Source: Chrysomallon squamiferum
Lineage: Eukaryota; Mollusca; Gastropoda; Neomphalida; Peltospiridae
Direction of reading: 5' to 3'
Length of the DNA stretch: 64,000 bases
NCBI GenBank assembly: GCA_012295275.1
Contig: CM022670.1
Location: 33,541,938 to 33,605,937 of the forward strand
The position numbers were made by a program, and so were the translations under genes. Positions 40,280-53,580 of the stretch are shown here, one piece after another; position 1 is the stretch's first letter; each line of letters opens with the position of its first letter. The notes under the pieces were generated by a model. It saw only the letters and a program-made list of their open reading frames with translations, did no database searches and was not told where the DNA came from.

Positions 40280-40800
40280 GACCACGTGACCGCAGCCGAG
40301 GTTTGCCGAGGCTTATTTGTGCTGACATGTTACATAACTCTCTATTTCCACTATGACCTGGTACCAATGGCCTAAAACCAGACAATGTGACGTAAGCGTG
40401 GACCAGTTTTAGGCTTACATTAAAGGCAACTTTCGATGATCGTCCGCTGAAGCAGCAGCTTGTCGCTATTTGGTGTAAGTATTCATTTATTTCGCTAACC
40501 CTTTGTGTCCGTTCGCTACAATCACGATCTTTTTTTTCTCGATAATCTGGTAACTCCGTGTCCTACTCGAGTCCTGTGTTTTCAACACATCAACATATGA
40601 CTAATATGATCATCTCAATCACGGATTGTCTCTATCCCAGTGATGGTAACAGCTGGGAATTTACTTTTGACCTTGGTTGTATGGGTTTACCGTAGTGTGC
40701 AGTTGGCCTATTTCTGGTGAGGCCATGTTTTTGAGGTCAGCCGCTCGCTTTCTAGTACACTATATCGATATGTGCTAGGCTCACTGCTTTCAGTCAGCCC
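40280..40800 (+). promoter_or_regulatory. Candidate promoter of the tandem-bZIP gene
   Basis: GC-richer complex stretch just upstream of the leader exons. CACGTG at 40283-40288, a CRE/D-box-like TGACGTAA at 40388-40395, a TATA-like TATATCGATA at 40761-40770, and an Inr-like TCAGTC starting at 40790. Taking the A at 40792 as start puts it about 31 bp after the TATA-like box, the usual spacing. Motif-based inference only. Confidence 0.4.
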
Positions 40801-41006
40801 GTGTGTGCGGTGTTAGCCAGTGAACGTCCACCATTGCTGTGGTCAGCGGTTGTCCAGAACGTACACAGACTCACAAAAAAGAAGACTTCATTTTTTTTTC
40901 TCTCTATTTTTGGTTCTTCGTCATATCAACACGGACATAACCTGTACATTTGTTCGCAGTGAAATCGCTCGATTGACGTAATAGTTGAAGGAATTTCGTA
41001 ATTACC

Positions 41007-41056
41007 ATGCTGGATTGGCATTATAGGACGATTGTGCAACACCAACTTTCAATCGG
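41007..41056 (+). CDS. Candidate leader exon 1a of tandem-bZIP gene
   Basis: ATG in a good context (attaccATG, A at -3), codons MLDWHYRTIVQHQLSI then GG before a consensus-like gtatgt donor at 41057. It ends in phase 2, matching the acceptor phase of the big exon at 49737 (GG+A = Gly), and equally an acceptor-like aatcag before 41144. It could be an alternative first exon or precede exon 1b via an 87-nt intron. No transcript evidence. Confidence 0.4.
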
Positions 41057-41117
41057 GTATGTGCCACTTATTGTCACATGACGTCTGATTTGTTTCTTAT
41101 TTAACTATTGAGTAATA

Positions 41118-41203
41118 ATGTCTGATGCAATTCCTTTAATCAGAATGCCTACCAGAGAAAACGGGATCATGCCGATGTCGCATTTAAAATATTTCGAAGA
41201 TAG
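41118..41203 (+). CDS. Candidate leader exon 1b of tandem-bZIP gene
   Basis: ATG at 41118 follows an in-frame TGA at 41109. Codons MSDAIPLIRMPTRENGIMPM then SHLKYFED end in AG before gtaggtg. Phase 2 joins exactly to the acceptor at 49736 (AG+A = Arg), giving ...FEDRYGSFRTRQQLMELGF. With this start the protein has 580 residues. The exon may instead begin at 41144, after an acceptor-like cctttaatcag, if 1a is spliced to it. Codons look plausible but the exon is short. Confidence 0.5.
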
Positions 41204-44200
41204 GTAGGTGATCGTTATTATGTCATAGCAGGCTGATTTTAGTTTAGAAAAAAATAACATTATTCTCTATGTTAATATTGTTTTATTTTGTAAAACAAAT
41301 TGAATTCATTATTTCACTACTTTTGTATTATTTTGTATTATATTATTATTATTTTTTATTATTAAGTTATCGAATTCTTAAAGCCAGAAGTTTCTTAAAT
41401 TACCGCAGCATTTCTAAAAACGAAAGATCAGACCAATCGATAAATAACAAGCGCTATGTTTTTACGTAACATCATTTTCTTTTTCTATACCGCACATCTT
41501 TGTTTACTTTCTACATTGTATAATTACACCAAGCTACTGTTATTGTTTATATATATATCTGTATTTGCTTAACTTATTATTATTATTATTACTTTCAAAA
41601 TTTAATTTTCTTTTCTTTCTTTCTTTTTACTTTAAATATGATTTCCGTAACGTACGCATGACATTTATTTTGTTTTGTTGAATGCATTTATGTTTGATTA
41701 TATAATAGCTTTTGTTCCTTTTCGTTCTTTAGTAATGTTACTGTTGTGGTTGTTGTTATTGTTGTTTGTTTGTTTCGTCAACGCATATTTACGAGTAACA
41801 ATAATAGATAAGGAAACAATAAAACTTATTCTTAGATCAAACAAAATCAAAACTTAAAAACAACGATGACTTTACAGTTTCAAACCAGCAGAAATTTTTG
41901 TATAATTCACAAACTACCTAATACGGAAATATAAAAAAAAAAGAAAAAAAAAAAAAAAAAGAAAGAAATGAGAGAAGGTAACCTAACGGAAATAACAGTA
42001 GAAAATAACTAAAAGAAAAAAAAAAAAAAAAAACAAGAACAGAAGAAAACTAAAAACAAAACACTGTATATACTAATAATAAAACCAAGGAAAAGAAACG
42101 GGGAAATAAAATAAATAGTAATAACAATAGATTAAGAAAAGAAAGAACAAAACAACAACAAAAAAAAAAAAAAAAAAAAAACACTATGAAAAACGGTAAT
42201 CCCATCAATTTCAAACACATATAAGAAGGGCAGTAGCTGTATATTATACTTTGTTGTTTTCGTTTTATTATTCACTTTATGTAAAAAGAAAAAAAGGTGA
42301 TTTGTTATCGGATCTTCATCGACTTATCTGTTCAGTAATTCCATGCTCGTTAGCAGACACATCTGTTTTAAAATCACCATCATGGCGCTTACTGGCGTGC
42401 ACAGGAAACGTAATCCAGTCGAGCATTTTCTGCCTGGCTTGAAATGAAATCTATTAAAGACAAATTTTCAGGGATACATTTAATATGTACGAACATTGAC
42501 AACAGGTCGTCCAAAGCTTTAATGAAGAAGAACACAAAAATCATAATGAAATTTTGTTTTTGTTTTCATTTTTGATGTTTTCTTTGTGTGTATTTTTATT
42601 TATTTTTGTTACTGAGTTGAATACATGTACAGATAAGTTTTGTTCATTATTTTTATGTGTTTTTGTTTGTAATCTCCCCCAAACTCGTCCATATTTAGGC
42701 CAAAAAAAGAAAAAAAATTAAAATATTGTTTTATACTTTAATTAATTGATTGCATAATCATATTTTATCCAATTGTTTTTGTGATCAGTAAGATAGGAGG
42801 AAATATAAAACAGTTTAAAATAATTATTGCGAAACTGTAACTCGTATTTCCTATCTCAAATCTCAACGTGGACCTTTTTTTTACAGACTTAAATCGTATT
42901 AGCATAAAATAAATGTCATGACATTTATTTTGTAGCATATTTTTGACATACAGTTATTGTTTAAATTGTTATAAATCGTTTAAAAGATACAGATATTAAA
43001 AAAATCCATGCAGTTGAACGTTTAAAAAAAAATTAAAATAAAAAATAAAAAATAGAAGAAAAAAACTGACAAAATAAACTGTCTTAAAGATATTGTTTTG
43101 AAAAGAAATTTTAATTTTAAAATGAAAATAATAATAATAATAATAATAATAAAGATGTAAGCAATGAAATAAAACTTAGTTTCCGCCATTAAAAGCGACC
43201 GAAGTAAACTACATCTGAAACCTGAATTTACCAAAGAAACAAGATTCAAAATAACAAAACGACTAATGTACTGGAGATCTTTTTCTTTGTAAAAACCATC
43301 CTTTGTCTGGAATCTGTAGTCACCAAAGTAAGCGTCTGCCGTCAACAAGCAAACAACAATTACTTTGTTTTACGACACCCCTGCCAAGAAGTCGGCCCAT
43401 TGTGACAAGTGAAGCATTTTAAAGAAGTAACCGATGCCTTAATGCTGAAGATATCTGACTCGTCGTTCCATCTACTGTCCATACTGACAAGGACACGCAA
43501 TTTATTTTTTTTACCTATTGATTTTTTAATGCAGTGGATATTCGATCCGTTGGTGACCAGTAATTTAGACACGCCACATTATATACAGTCAGAGAGCTTG
43601 CTTCCAGTCGATACTTTAGTCCAGTGGTGAAACATTAACAGACCCGGCCATATGCATTGTCCAGAAAAAAAAAAAAGAATGAAAGAAAAAAAAAAAGCCT
43701 CACAGAAATGAATAGGTTGGAGTTCGGGCAGCAGCCAGTAGCCATTGGCCGACACATGCTATGTAGCGTTTCATGTCTGGTTCTTTATGTTCAAACATAC
43801 CACAGTTAAGATAAATAGCCAGCAGAGATTTTTGTAGTGTTATGTTTTTATTTCATGCATGAAGCCGCTTGGCCCTCGGTTTATTAACTAAATGATTCGG
43901 TCTTGACAATGATGACATTATCGTTACGTTAGAAATAATTAAATTTATGGTTTAAACATTGAAAGCGACGTGTGATGCTTTATGAGTACGGTTCCAACCA
44001 CTGGAACTAACAGCCTACTAACATATCTGGTCAAAAACATTTGTATGTTTACTACATACAATGCAGTATGATGCCACGCTGATAAAAACAACGTATTGTT
44101 ATAAAGCTTATCTTTACTTCAAAGAAAAACAAAATGTTGTCGGACTGTATCAGTTCACTTCGTTCTTGAACATGTGTACATTCATGTAAACAATATAAAT

Positions 44201-46050
44201 TAAATCTGTTCAGCTTTCTGGAAAATGTAAGTCAGAAGTGTCAGCTGGGCGTTTGGTTATGGTTAGTTTGAGTTTCATGGAAAACTTTAAATTAAAATAA
44301 CATAAAGACATATAGTTTATGCATGTAGTTTATAGCTGATTCGGTTGAGGATTACTCAAATGTAAGGAATGCCGTAGCCGGGGAATAGAAAGATTTATTA
44401 CTTTGATATCTTTTAAATGAGATTTTGACTGATGGTCTTTAGCGGTAATTATTCTTTATTTAACATTTTTAAGCTCTGAACTGTTCGGGTTGCAGTAATC
44501 TAATATTCTGACCTTCGCTGATGTAATGTAATATTGAAAATTAGCAGCTGATGACGCCTTCGTAGCAACAGACGGCAAAGAACCATTCGATTTGAAATTC
44601 AAATAGACCAAAACGAAACTATTAAGACATAATGAATAACAGAAAGTCTGTGAACAGAAATATAAAATAAAGAAAAGAAAACTAAACAAAAAGAATTGGA
44701 CAAAGGTATGGTTTATGTTTTACTCCGAATGTGTGCTTGCATGCTAATTATTTTTATCGCATACACGTACGTTTCATTGCGTGTGTTCTTCATAAGCGTT
44801 AATAACGATTGTTCGGACGTTTTCTGAATGCTAAACAACATGCAATACAGACCGTATTTTTGCTTTCGCTGGAGAAAAATTACAATGTAAATCGATGTCT
44901 AATGCACTGGGAAAGATTTGTTTAAATTATAAAGTTTACAAAATTGATTGTGCTGTAATCATATTTGTAACAGACATGTCTTTATAGTATCTCTATCATG
45001 CAAATATATACAGGCAGACACACACGCAAACACACTTGAAAGGACAAATTTAAAAGAATTAATAATTTAAGAAAGGATTTGCTATTCATGGTGGTGGTGT
45101 TTGAGGTTCAGGGTTCCACACGTTCTAAGCTTTTTAAAAATCTGCTGTAGTTTAATCTTTGCGAATCCGAGTTAGCAAAGTTCGAGACTTGCACTGTACT
45201 GGCCTTTCAACATCAGAATTCTATCTTTTTTTTAACACCTGTCATTCCCTCTATATCGCGTTTTTCGTGACCGACATTATTTTGTTAAGTTTAAAAATAC
45301 CCTAACCTATATTTACAGAGTGTACTGGTCACTTGCGTTGTCCAGTCAGCACTGCTTTTAACTGACCTCAGCGCCAATAGGTCTAAAGTGTCCTTGATAA
45401 AGATATACCATATATATGTCAGTCAAACCTAATTTTAAATCGTGTATGTACAGCAGTGGTGTTTTCACGTGATATGTTTGATACGGGTATGAGCACGTTC
45501 GATTGATTTAGATATTTTGTTCATGCACTGTAAAGTCTATACACCCCACGTTTGTATGCTATCTGTGTAGTAAAGAACAAAAGATTATCATTAAATATTG
45601 AGATTGATTGACTTTTAAAAGGTTATTTTAGAACAGATTCTGAAATTATATGCGAGTGTCTTATTTTTGTTTATTGCAGATCTGTAAGATGCATAACTGT
45701 TTATAAGAAATTTTGCTATTTTATTACTGTTGTTGTTGTTGGTTTTTTGGGGTGTTTTTTTCTGTCTCCTAATCGTGTGTTTTTTTTTAAAACTTAGCAT
45801 AATTATATCCACTATTTATTTATTTATTTATTTTACTTCATATGCATTTGTTGCCTGCGTATTTTTTGGAATGTTTTGTCAAAAATAGATTTTAAACATC
45901 GTACCACATTCGTTAGTGCGTTATTTTATCCAACAGAGTTATTTTGTGTGAAAAAAAAGCTTTAACCTTATCGTTTCTTGGTTTCAAGATAGAACAAGAA
46001 TTTTTGCTTTTCCTTCTGGTGTGTGTGTTATCATTATCATTATTACCTTT

Positions 46051-46098
<48 letters not shown>

Positions 46099-49000
46099 TT
46101 TTTGTATCTCAACTGATTCTCCGAGCACGAAGTTAGATGTAAAATAATAATAATAAAAAAAAATAACGACAATGAGTAAATTGTTTCTTCATTAATCATT
46201 TGTGTTTTAAGCAGATTTTTTCTTTCTGTTTTCCCCCTTCATGACTGGACTATTAAACTAACAAAAACAACAACAAAACAAAAAGCAAAAAAACCCAAAG
46301 AAATAGTAGCAAAGCAAAACAAAACAAAACAAAAAATCCACAAGAAAATCCCACACACCTGACAGCAACATAACCATAATACCAACAAAACCCTTCAATT
46401 CAGATCAGTCTACCATTGTTATCTTTCCTGTCAATAAATTTCTAACTCGTATCGGATTCTGTTTACTAAATGTACTTTCTTAGTTATTAAAATCATTTGT
46501 CTGGCAGGAAAGTCGTGAACAAAACATTGGCTTACGAAAAGAAAATAAATGAAAAAACTGGAAAGACGATTATTAAGATGACTGAATGTTTTTCCATTTT
46601 CTTTTTAAAAAAGAAAAAAAGAAAAGCATAATGATTACTTGTTTACTGACAGACGACAAAGCTGTAAATATTTTATAGAACAAGAAGTTTTTTCCATCCT
46701 ATTAACTCGTCTGATTGCTATTGACAGTCGTGTGTTTTTTTTTTTTCAGATACTGTCGAGTCGGCAGCTTGATATTTTTAGCAGTTTCTGTTGCCTTCTT
46801 GTTAGCCAATCCCAAAACGTGACTTGACTACTCTTTATGCAACATCGGATATTGCCTGACATTTCAGTGTTTTGCAATACCTGCTACCGGTGTATCGATA
46901 TAAAAAATAAAAAACAAAGAAAAAAAAACACGTTAGTTTTAAGGAAATGTTTCTGGTAAAACAGAAGAAAAAAAATAATAATCGTTTTCTATTTGCTGTT
47001 TGAATAAAAAAAATAAATAAATAAATAAAAAGAACACATTTTTGATATGTATTGTTCGGTGTTTTCTAAAACTAGTGCTATTTTTAAATGAAATTATAAA
47101 AATTCTTTGCGAGATCTTATAAATAATCTATATATGTGGTCATCGTGGTCTACCGTGCTTTAGATTTGTATTGATGTCATGTATTTCTTAGTAATCATAT
47201 AATAATATGCTGTTTTAAAATGCATAATTTTGTGAGAATTTTCCAGTTGATAATCTAACTTACTGTAAGCGATTTATTTTTGTTTTTTTAAATATATTTA
47301 TTTTACAGTGTATGTTTGCTGGGGTTTCCAGCGATTTGAGGCTTTACCAAATTATTGATTTATCTGTAAAAAAAAAAAAAAATATCATTGTTTAATACTT
47401 CTGTAGCAATCATTTCGATCATTTTTAAGATCGCCTGTATTGTTGTTTTTTTTTTTTTGTTTTTTTTTTTTTTTCCATTTATTTTTCTTCTTATCCTGGA
47501 TTTAAACTTTTTCCCTTTCACCTGTTGACATTCCTGAATATCACTTTACCAGTTTTTCAACCCTGAATTACCTCTCCGTTTTCATTAAAAGCTTTATCAA
47601 ACATGAAACTGGCTAGTTCAGATTTATCCGCGAAACGGCGAGTTTGGGATTTGGCTAGAGATACGTTTCAGATTTCTTAAAGAAATACATCTTTAAAAGT
47701 AATGTCACATTGAGAGATATATGCATCAGAAATACCAAATTCTTTAAAAATGGTAATTTAATATTTATTTTCTGTAAAAGATAGCTTTGCTTTCTTTCTG
47801 TCTGATAAGCTTACGTCATTGATTTTCTGGCTGAAAAGATTTCTGCTGTCGAAAATGGAAATAAATATTTTAAGAGTGTATTCATTATATTTTTTATCTA
47901 TGGTTATATGGCGTCATACATATATAGTTAATGAGCAAAAACGATGATTGTGGAAACCCGCTTCAGCCTGTGATAGGCTACTTTTTCTATAGTAACAGAT
48001 ATATGCACCTCCTCAGAAACAGGAAGAAACAATGTAGGCCTTTGATAAAGGGACTTGGAATGGGAAATGGCCCTGTGAATACTCGGAGAAGAACTGATCT
48101 TTCACTGTTCTCACTATACTGAGTGACAGTAAACCACTATCATCTGTCAAAAAGTGCATTTGTATATATGAAACTGTTGTAGGTGTGCGTCTGTGTCAGC
48201 ATTTATTTGTTATAATCATATATGATTTTATTTTAGATATACAAACAACTTTATTCAGCTACTGATAGTTCTTCATCGTCAAAAATTTGCAGCAATAAAG
48301 ACAATAAATAAGATTCGACTGAATGACTGAAATAATTATAATTGTCGAGTAAATACAACTCTGTTAACTAGAAAAATTCTTGAAAATAAGGTGAAAAACT
48401 TATTTCTGCGTTAAGAACGGGACAAAAATTGTCTCTGATAGGTACACTATGTTTATCATCCAACCTTCAATTAAAACAAATTGCGTAATATTCATTCCCT
48501 TATCAGTTTGCATAAACAAGTTGTTTGTACCTACTGCTAGAAAACCTTGGCCTACTTCTATGTCATAATTCAATAGGTTATTGAAACTTTGCTTGAGTCA
48601 GTTTCAGTAATAACCTAGTGTACATAATCTTACATTGCTTAACAATTCTACAATTTGCTGCAAGGAAAGTATTCTGGAAAGCATTTCGGAAAGCATTCAG
48701 TCGAAACGATCATGCATGAATGGGTACAGGCAAACATTGCAGCAGATTAAATTTGTGTTTTACATTTATATGAATACATCTGAAAACAAAGGAGATGTCG
48801 TTTTGAAAGCTTTGCACGAAATAACTTCAACAGCTTGTCAAAAACGTGTTGCACTAACTCTTTCCATTTTCCAAAAATAATAAGATATTGTTGCTGAATC
48901 ACAACGTAACGTCACGCGGGAAATAACGTTTTTCACTAATGAGGCCCGCCTGATGATGAACCATGTTCTCGTGCGGCCCACTTCTTGAGTAAAAGCTTGC

Positions 49001-49519
49001 CCTTGCCTAGCCTGTATAATACTATCACGAGTGTATTTGCGTAACTTGCCCCATTTATGATAACCTTGGAACCTTTTCAACAAAATAACAGAACTATTAA
49101 TAATTGCTGTCTAATTTTGGACATAGTAATGTTGTTGTTTGTTTTTTTTTCATTGATTGTATCCAACTGATTCATTCTTGAATAGTTATTATTTTGATTT
49201 CACTCTTTTAAAAAGTTAAACTATATTAGGCAGTTAGAAAATGTATCATCATTTGATAATTTTTTTGACAAGATAAACAATATGAATATAAAACAAAGTA
49301 ACAAATAACAGTAAGATCACTTAGTTATTATTATTTGTTAATTTAAATAAACTATTCATTCACTTACTGTTTTTCATTTTCATTTTGAATATGAAAATAA
49401 CCTTTATCTTTGTTCCTTATTTGGAATAATCATTTTATTTTATTTTATTTTTTCTAAAAGGAAACTTTTTATTGTAATAACTCTTAAATACATAAATTTA
49501 CACGTAACAGCGCCCTCAC

Positions 49520-49563
<44 letters not shown>

Positions 49564-49736
49564 TAATAACAATAACAATAATAATAACTGAACTAAAATC
49601 TATGAAGTATGTTTCTTTATACCTAGGGATTTTAACCATTACTTTTTTTAGTTAAATATGTTTGCTGTGCAGTCTCTTACAAAGAGTTTCCTGGTTAATA
49701 ATTATGAGTCTAATACGTGTCTGTTGTTTCTTTCAG
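41204..49736 (+). other. 8.5 kb intron of the tandem-bZIP gene
   Basis: No coding exon recognised. Contains A-rich runs (41930-42180), a (TTTA)n tract at 46046-46101, (AAT)n at 49520-49590 and several complex non-coding stretches (43330-43640, 43700-44240, 48580-49080). The minus-strand open frames there show no family motif. An early intron of this size could hold regulatory elements. Confidence 0.55.
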
Positions 49737-51393
49737 ATATGGATCTTTTCGGACACGGCAGCAGCTCATGGAGCTAGGATTTAATACTATGTTAACCGAA
49801 GGAGAACTAAGTGATAAGTCCAACAGACAGAGTGGTGAATATTCTTCTCAGTGTGATAATCGTGACGCAGCCATGTCGATGAATGGTCAAAGTAGTCATC
49901 CGTCGTCTGAGATGTATTTCAACGACACGCAAGACATAAGCTCGGCGGAAAGCGGGAACTCGCAGAGTGAATCGCAGAATAATTCTTTCATACCGCTGAG
50001 GAAAAGAAGAGCTTTCATGCCAGAGAACAGGAAGGACAGCAGCTACTGGGAGAAGAGGAAAAAGAATAACGAGGCAGCAAGACGGTCGCGAGAAAAGAGA
50101 CGAATTCACGATCTTCATCTTGACTCCAAAGTGTACGAAATCAGTCAGCAGAACGCACTTCTCAAGCAAGAACTAGCCGCGCTCAAGAAGAAGTTTGCTT
50201 TGCCGTTAGATCAGCAGTATGTTCCGTCAGACGAGGAGAACGAATACGACAGTGATCCCACAGCTGGTATCAGTTCATCTCATCGTATTCGTGGACACAG
50301 TGCACCAGTGAGAATGGTCTCCCCTGTTGCCCAGAATTCTTCACAGATTTTACCCAACAACACAAAAACAATGTATTCCTCACCTCCGCCACTTCTTGCC
50401 GTCACAGGCGCCATCCCAGGTCGGGCTATTCCGGGAACTGGGTATCCTGGCACGAATCCAATTCCATACTACCTCATACCATCCGGGTCTGAACCTCACC
50501 CGCTGCACGCCGAGCGATCGAGTTTACCACCACATCTGTATAATGGTTCGTCTGGTCCGATTCCTAGAGAAAAAAATTCAAATGTCGAGGATATTCGTTC
50601 GTATCAAGATGCACCAGTTAAGACGGAGCCAGCAGAACACAGTAGAGGAGATTCTTCAGGTCCACCTCCACTGATGACTCGGGAAGCCAGTTCTCCACCC
50701 AACTCAACTGTACCTTATTACCTACCTCAAAGCCAGAAGCTAGACTTGGAGTCCCGTGTGAAAAGCTGGGATAACTCAGCCACCAGTTTTAGTTCGGATG
50801 ACCAGGAAGACGAGCCTCTTCAGCTGACCGTGAAAAAAGAAAATGGCTCGACGCAAAATGACAAACCCCGTTCTAGAAGTCCACAGTGTTCATCTTTACC
50901 CCTGAAACTTCGCCACAAAGAGATGTTTGCTCCTCATGATTCATCACATAGTTATTCATCGCATCGACCATATATGGATGGCTTGGCTCAGCTCTCTGAA
51001 ATCGCTCTGGCACAAGCTAGTCCTGTTGCGATGGTCAGAAAAGAAAGTTTCGGCAGTCAAGATGCACCGTATAGATCTGATCGGGATCTGTTTCACAGGG
51101 ATTCTGATAACAGTTTATACAGCTCACTTGACGCATCCGGAGAGCCAAAATACATGGATCCAAAATATCTGGAAAGACGAAGACGAAATAACGAAGCGGC
51201 AAGAAAATGTCGTGAAAACAGAAAAGCTCTTACCAGACTGAGAGAGGTGAAATCAGATTATCTGGAATCAGAAAACAACAAGCTGAGGAACGAGATGGAA
51301 GGCCTGCAAGAGGAAATGAAACAGCTGAGAGAACTGCTGGAGAAAAAGCGACTGGAGAAAGGAATGGAAGATTCTCCAACGTCTGAGACATGA
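49737..51393 (+). CDS. Tandem-bZIP transcription factor, NFIL3/vrille-related (main coding exon)
   Basis: Acceptor gttgtttctttcag; stop TGA at 51391-51393. Numbering from the first in-frame ATG in this exon (49768, 541 aa), bZIP-1 spans about 78-145: MPENRKDSSYWEKRKKNNEA with N101-x2-A-x3-R108, then heptad L118, I125, L132, L139. This [20 protein letters not shown] pattern is the hallmark of NFIL3/E4BP4 and vrille. A Pro/Ser-rich linker of about 320 residues follows, with SUMO-type sites VKTE (K285) and VKKE (K356). bZIP-2 spans about 463-528: DPKYLERRRRNNEAARKCRE with N475 and R482, heptad L499, L506, L513, L520; it resembles the PAR/CES-2/giant class. Both basic regions sit ten residues before the first heptad position. 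The protein should act in the nucleus binding D-box-like sites. Upstream leader exons add 27-47 residues. Two complete bZIPs in one chain is unusual. Confidence 0.93.
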
Positions 51394-53580
51394 CTATAAG
51401 GAAAGTCATGATTGCTGCTGATTTGTATCTAGGTTTTGGTAAACGATAGCAATAGTATGGATAGTTTGGACTTAAACGATTGTGTCTGAGATGTGCTATG
51501 ACTATGATGTGAATAATAATTCGTAATTTGTTAACGTGTATAACCACTCACCATGGTTAACATTAGTCAAACTCACATTTGTAAAGTAAGCCGTGAATAG
51601 CTGGAATTTGTGCAGCCAATTTGTGAAGATCCATAAGTTTCATATTTATATTCTGCACCGATAGCCTTTACATGCTACTTAATGATGTAATGAACAGAAA
51701 GTTGAAGATTGGGTATCTTGTGCTGTGGGTTGTGTTCGTAGAACATAGGACTGACATTTTCAGGACTTTATCTAGCATTCAGCAAACGTGCATTTAACTC
51801 AGGACTGGTCGTTCATAATATTCACGATTCCTGTTAAAAATCTACACAAAATGCATATCCAAATATTTATTGTATTATTGATATAATTCCAAAATGCCTC
51901 GTAATGAGGTTGTAAGTGCTCAGGAAAACCATTACCTCCACTGTCTTTTTGCTGATTATTAATAATATTGTAAATTAAATATTTATTTCTGACGTAGTTT
52001 CAAACAGACTAATGTAAATGACTTACTGTAAGTTATATAGTTTCAACGTAATCTGATGCAATTTCAGATGAGATATATAAAAAAGATTATAACAGTCAAA
52101 CATAGTAAAATGCTTTCCAATGTATTCCTTTGAAAAAAAAGAGTGTATATCATATGTACGTTAAAAGTTATGGTTCGTTAAAACCGATATTTAATACTGT
52201 AACATATGTTTAGTACAAAGCGAATACGCCACAGTTTGAATAACTGATAATAAGCAAGTTACTTGAACTCAGTTCACTTAAAGAAAAGCCCAGTCAGAAA
52301 TCTATACAACAGTAAATTCCTTGATAATACTGAATGTTCCATATTACGACAACCAAAGTAAAATAACAATTATGTGAACTTGTATTGTGGTGCATCATTC
52401 ATAATTTATTGCTTATTCCATTATAATTTTTTAGTTTTTAAAGCTGGATAATAAGGATAAGAAAAGACGTGTTGTCACCCCTTTTATATAAATATTTCAC
52501 CATATAGGGTGCTAATATTTAAAAATAATAATAAACGTAAAAAACAAGATGAAGAAGAGGCATAGAAAAACAAATAATTAGGTGAACAAGATATCCATTT
52601 GTTTTTGACTCTGGTATAACGACTACCTCAATGTACATTATGTAAAACACTTAACATAATATTTATGAATGTTTGATACTTATACACATGTTACTCTGTT
52701 ACAAAGTGCACTTAGATCGGGTATTGTGTGTTTAATAGATATTTACAATATGAATTTTATTTTCCTTACAGTCATGCATGTCTGTGGGTATTTTCTTCTT
52801 TTTTTTACTTCTTTTTTTCTTCTGTTAAAATCATGAATTGGAAAAGACCAAAATTAATTAACTTCTAAAGAAAAAAGTGCTATAAATAATCGGGTATTTA
52901 TATATTTTAGATAAATTTATAAAAGTATTTGTGTTCTTTTATTCTGCAAGATGAACACCTCAGGATATTCCATACTATTACTGACAATGAAGACTTAAAG
53001 CTGTGCAACTTTAAGTGTAAAATTATGTTGCTGGGATTTTTTTTTTTTTTTTTTTTTTGTCTTATCTTGGCTTTGTATTTATCCTGTTCAAAACAAAACG
53101 TGTACTTTAGTTTTCATTTCGAGGAGGATGATTTGGAAAAGTAATCACGGACTGATAGTAAATTAATGTTTAGTTACTAACGGTTTATTTTCTGTATTCA
53201 GCGCTTGTTAGTGGTGACATTTGCAAGAGTGCTATTTTTATTTATATCGATCAGCAAGATAAAATGGTTCAGGTTTTCTTTTCTTTTATTTATTTTGATT
53301 GTTTTTGTGGGGTTTTTTTTAATTATTATTATTTGTTTTATTTTATTAAAAACGGATGATTACAGGTAGAGTACTGTTATTGACTCCGTTTTACGCAAAA
53401 GGTTAATGTCTTGTATGAACAAATAGCATATCTTTTAATACATTTTTGTTTTCTAAAATTCAACAATTCCAAGAATAAAATAAAATAAAATAAAATAAAA
53501 TAAATTTGTAATATTGTGATTCGAAGGCGATAAAGTATTAGATGAAGTTTAATAAAGTTAATTTTAAATAATTTATCATT
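51394..53580 (+). other. Probable 3' UTR of the tandem-bZIP gene
   Basis: Complex AT-rich sequence directly after the stop with no splice donor needed, containing ATTTA pentamers (for example near 51865). A canonical AATAAA lies at 53551-53556; others occur in A-rich repeat near 53476. The exact end is not determinable from sequence. Confidence 0.4.
53551..53556 (+). terminator. Candidate poly(A) signal AATAAA of tandem-bZIP gene
   Basis: AATAAA in gtttaataaagttaat, 2.2 kb after the stop. One of several possible signals in an AT-rich region, so weak. Confidence 0.25.

Noticed and set aside
25130-40300. All CACGTG sites taken together as a clock-controlled domain
   Set aside because: CACGTG also occurs in repeats and elsewhere (for example near 18285, 18405, 21905 and 45465), so the overall number is close to what composition predicts; only the clustered islands are reported.
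49717-49736. Possible start of the bZIP protein at a GTG before the exon
   Set aside because: This stretch is the polypyrimidine tract and AG of a splice acceptor (gttgtttctttcag), so it is intron.
49807-50169. 120-codon open frame antisense to the first bZIP
   Set aside because: Shadow of the coding strand; no independent motif.
50327-51241. Out-of-frame open stretches inside the bZIP exon
   Set aside because: Other-frame shadows of the 558-codon open frame, without recognisable domains.
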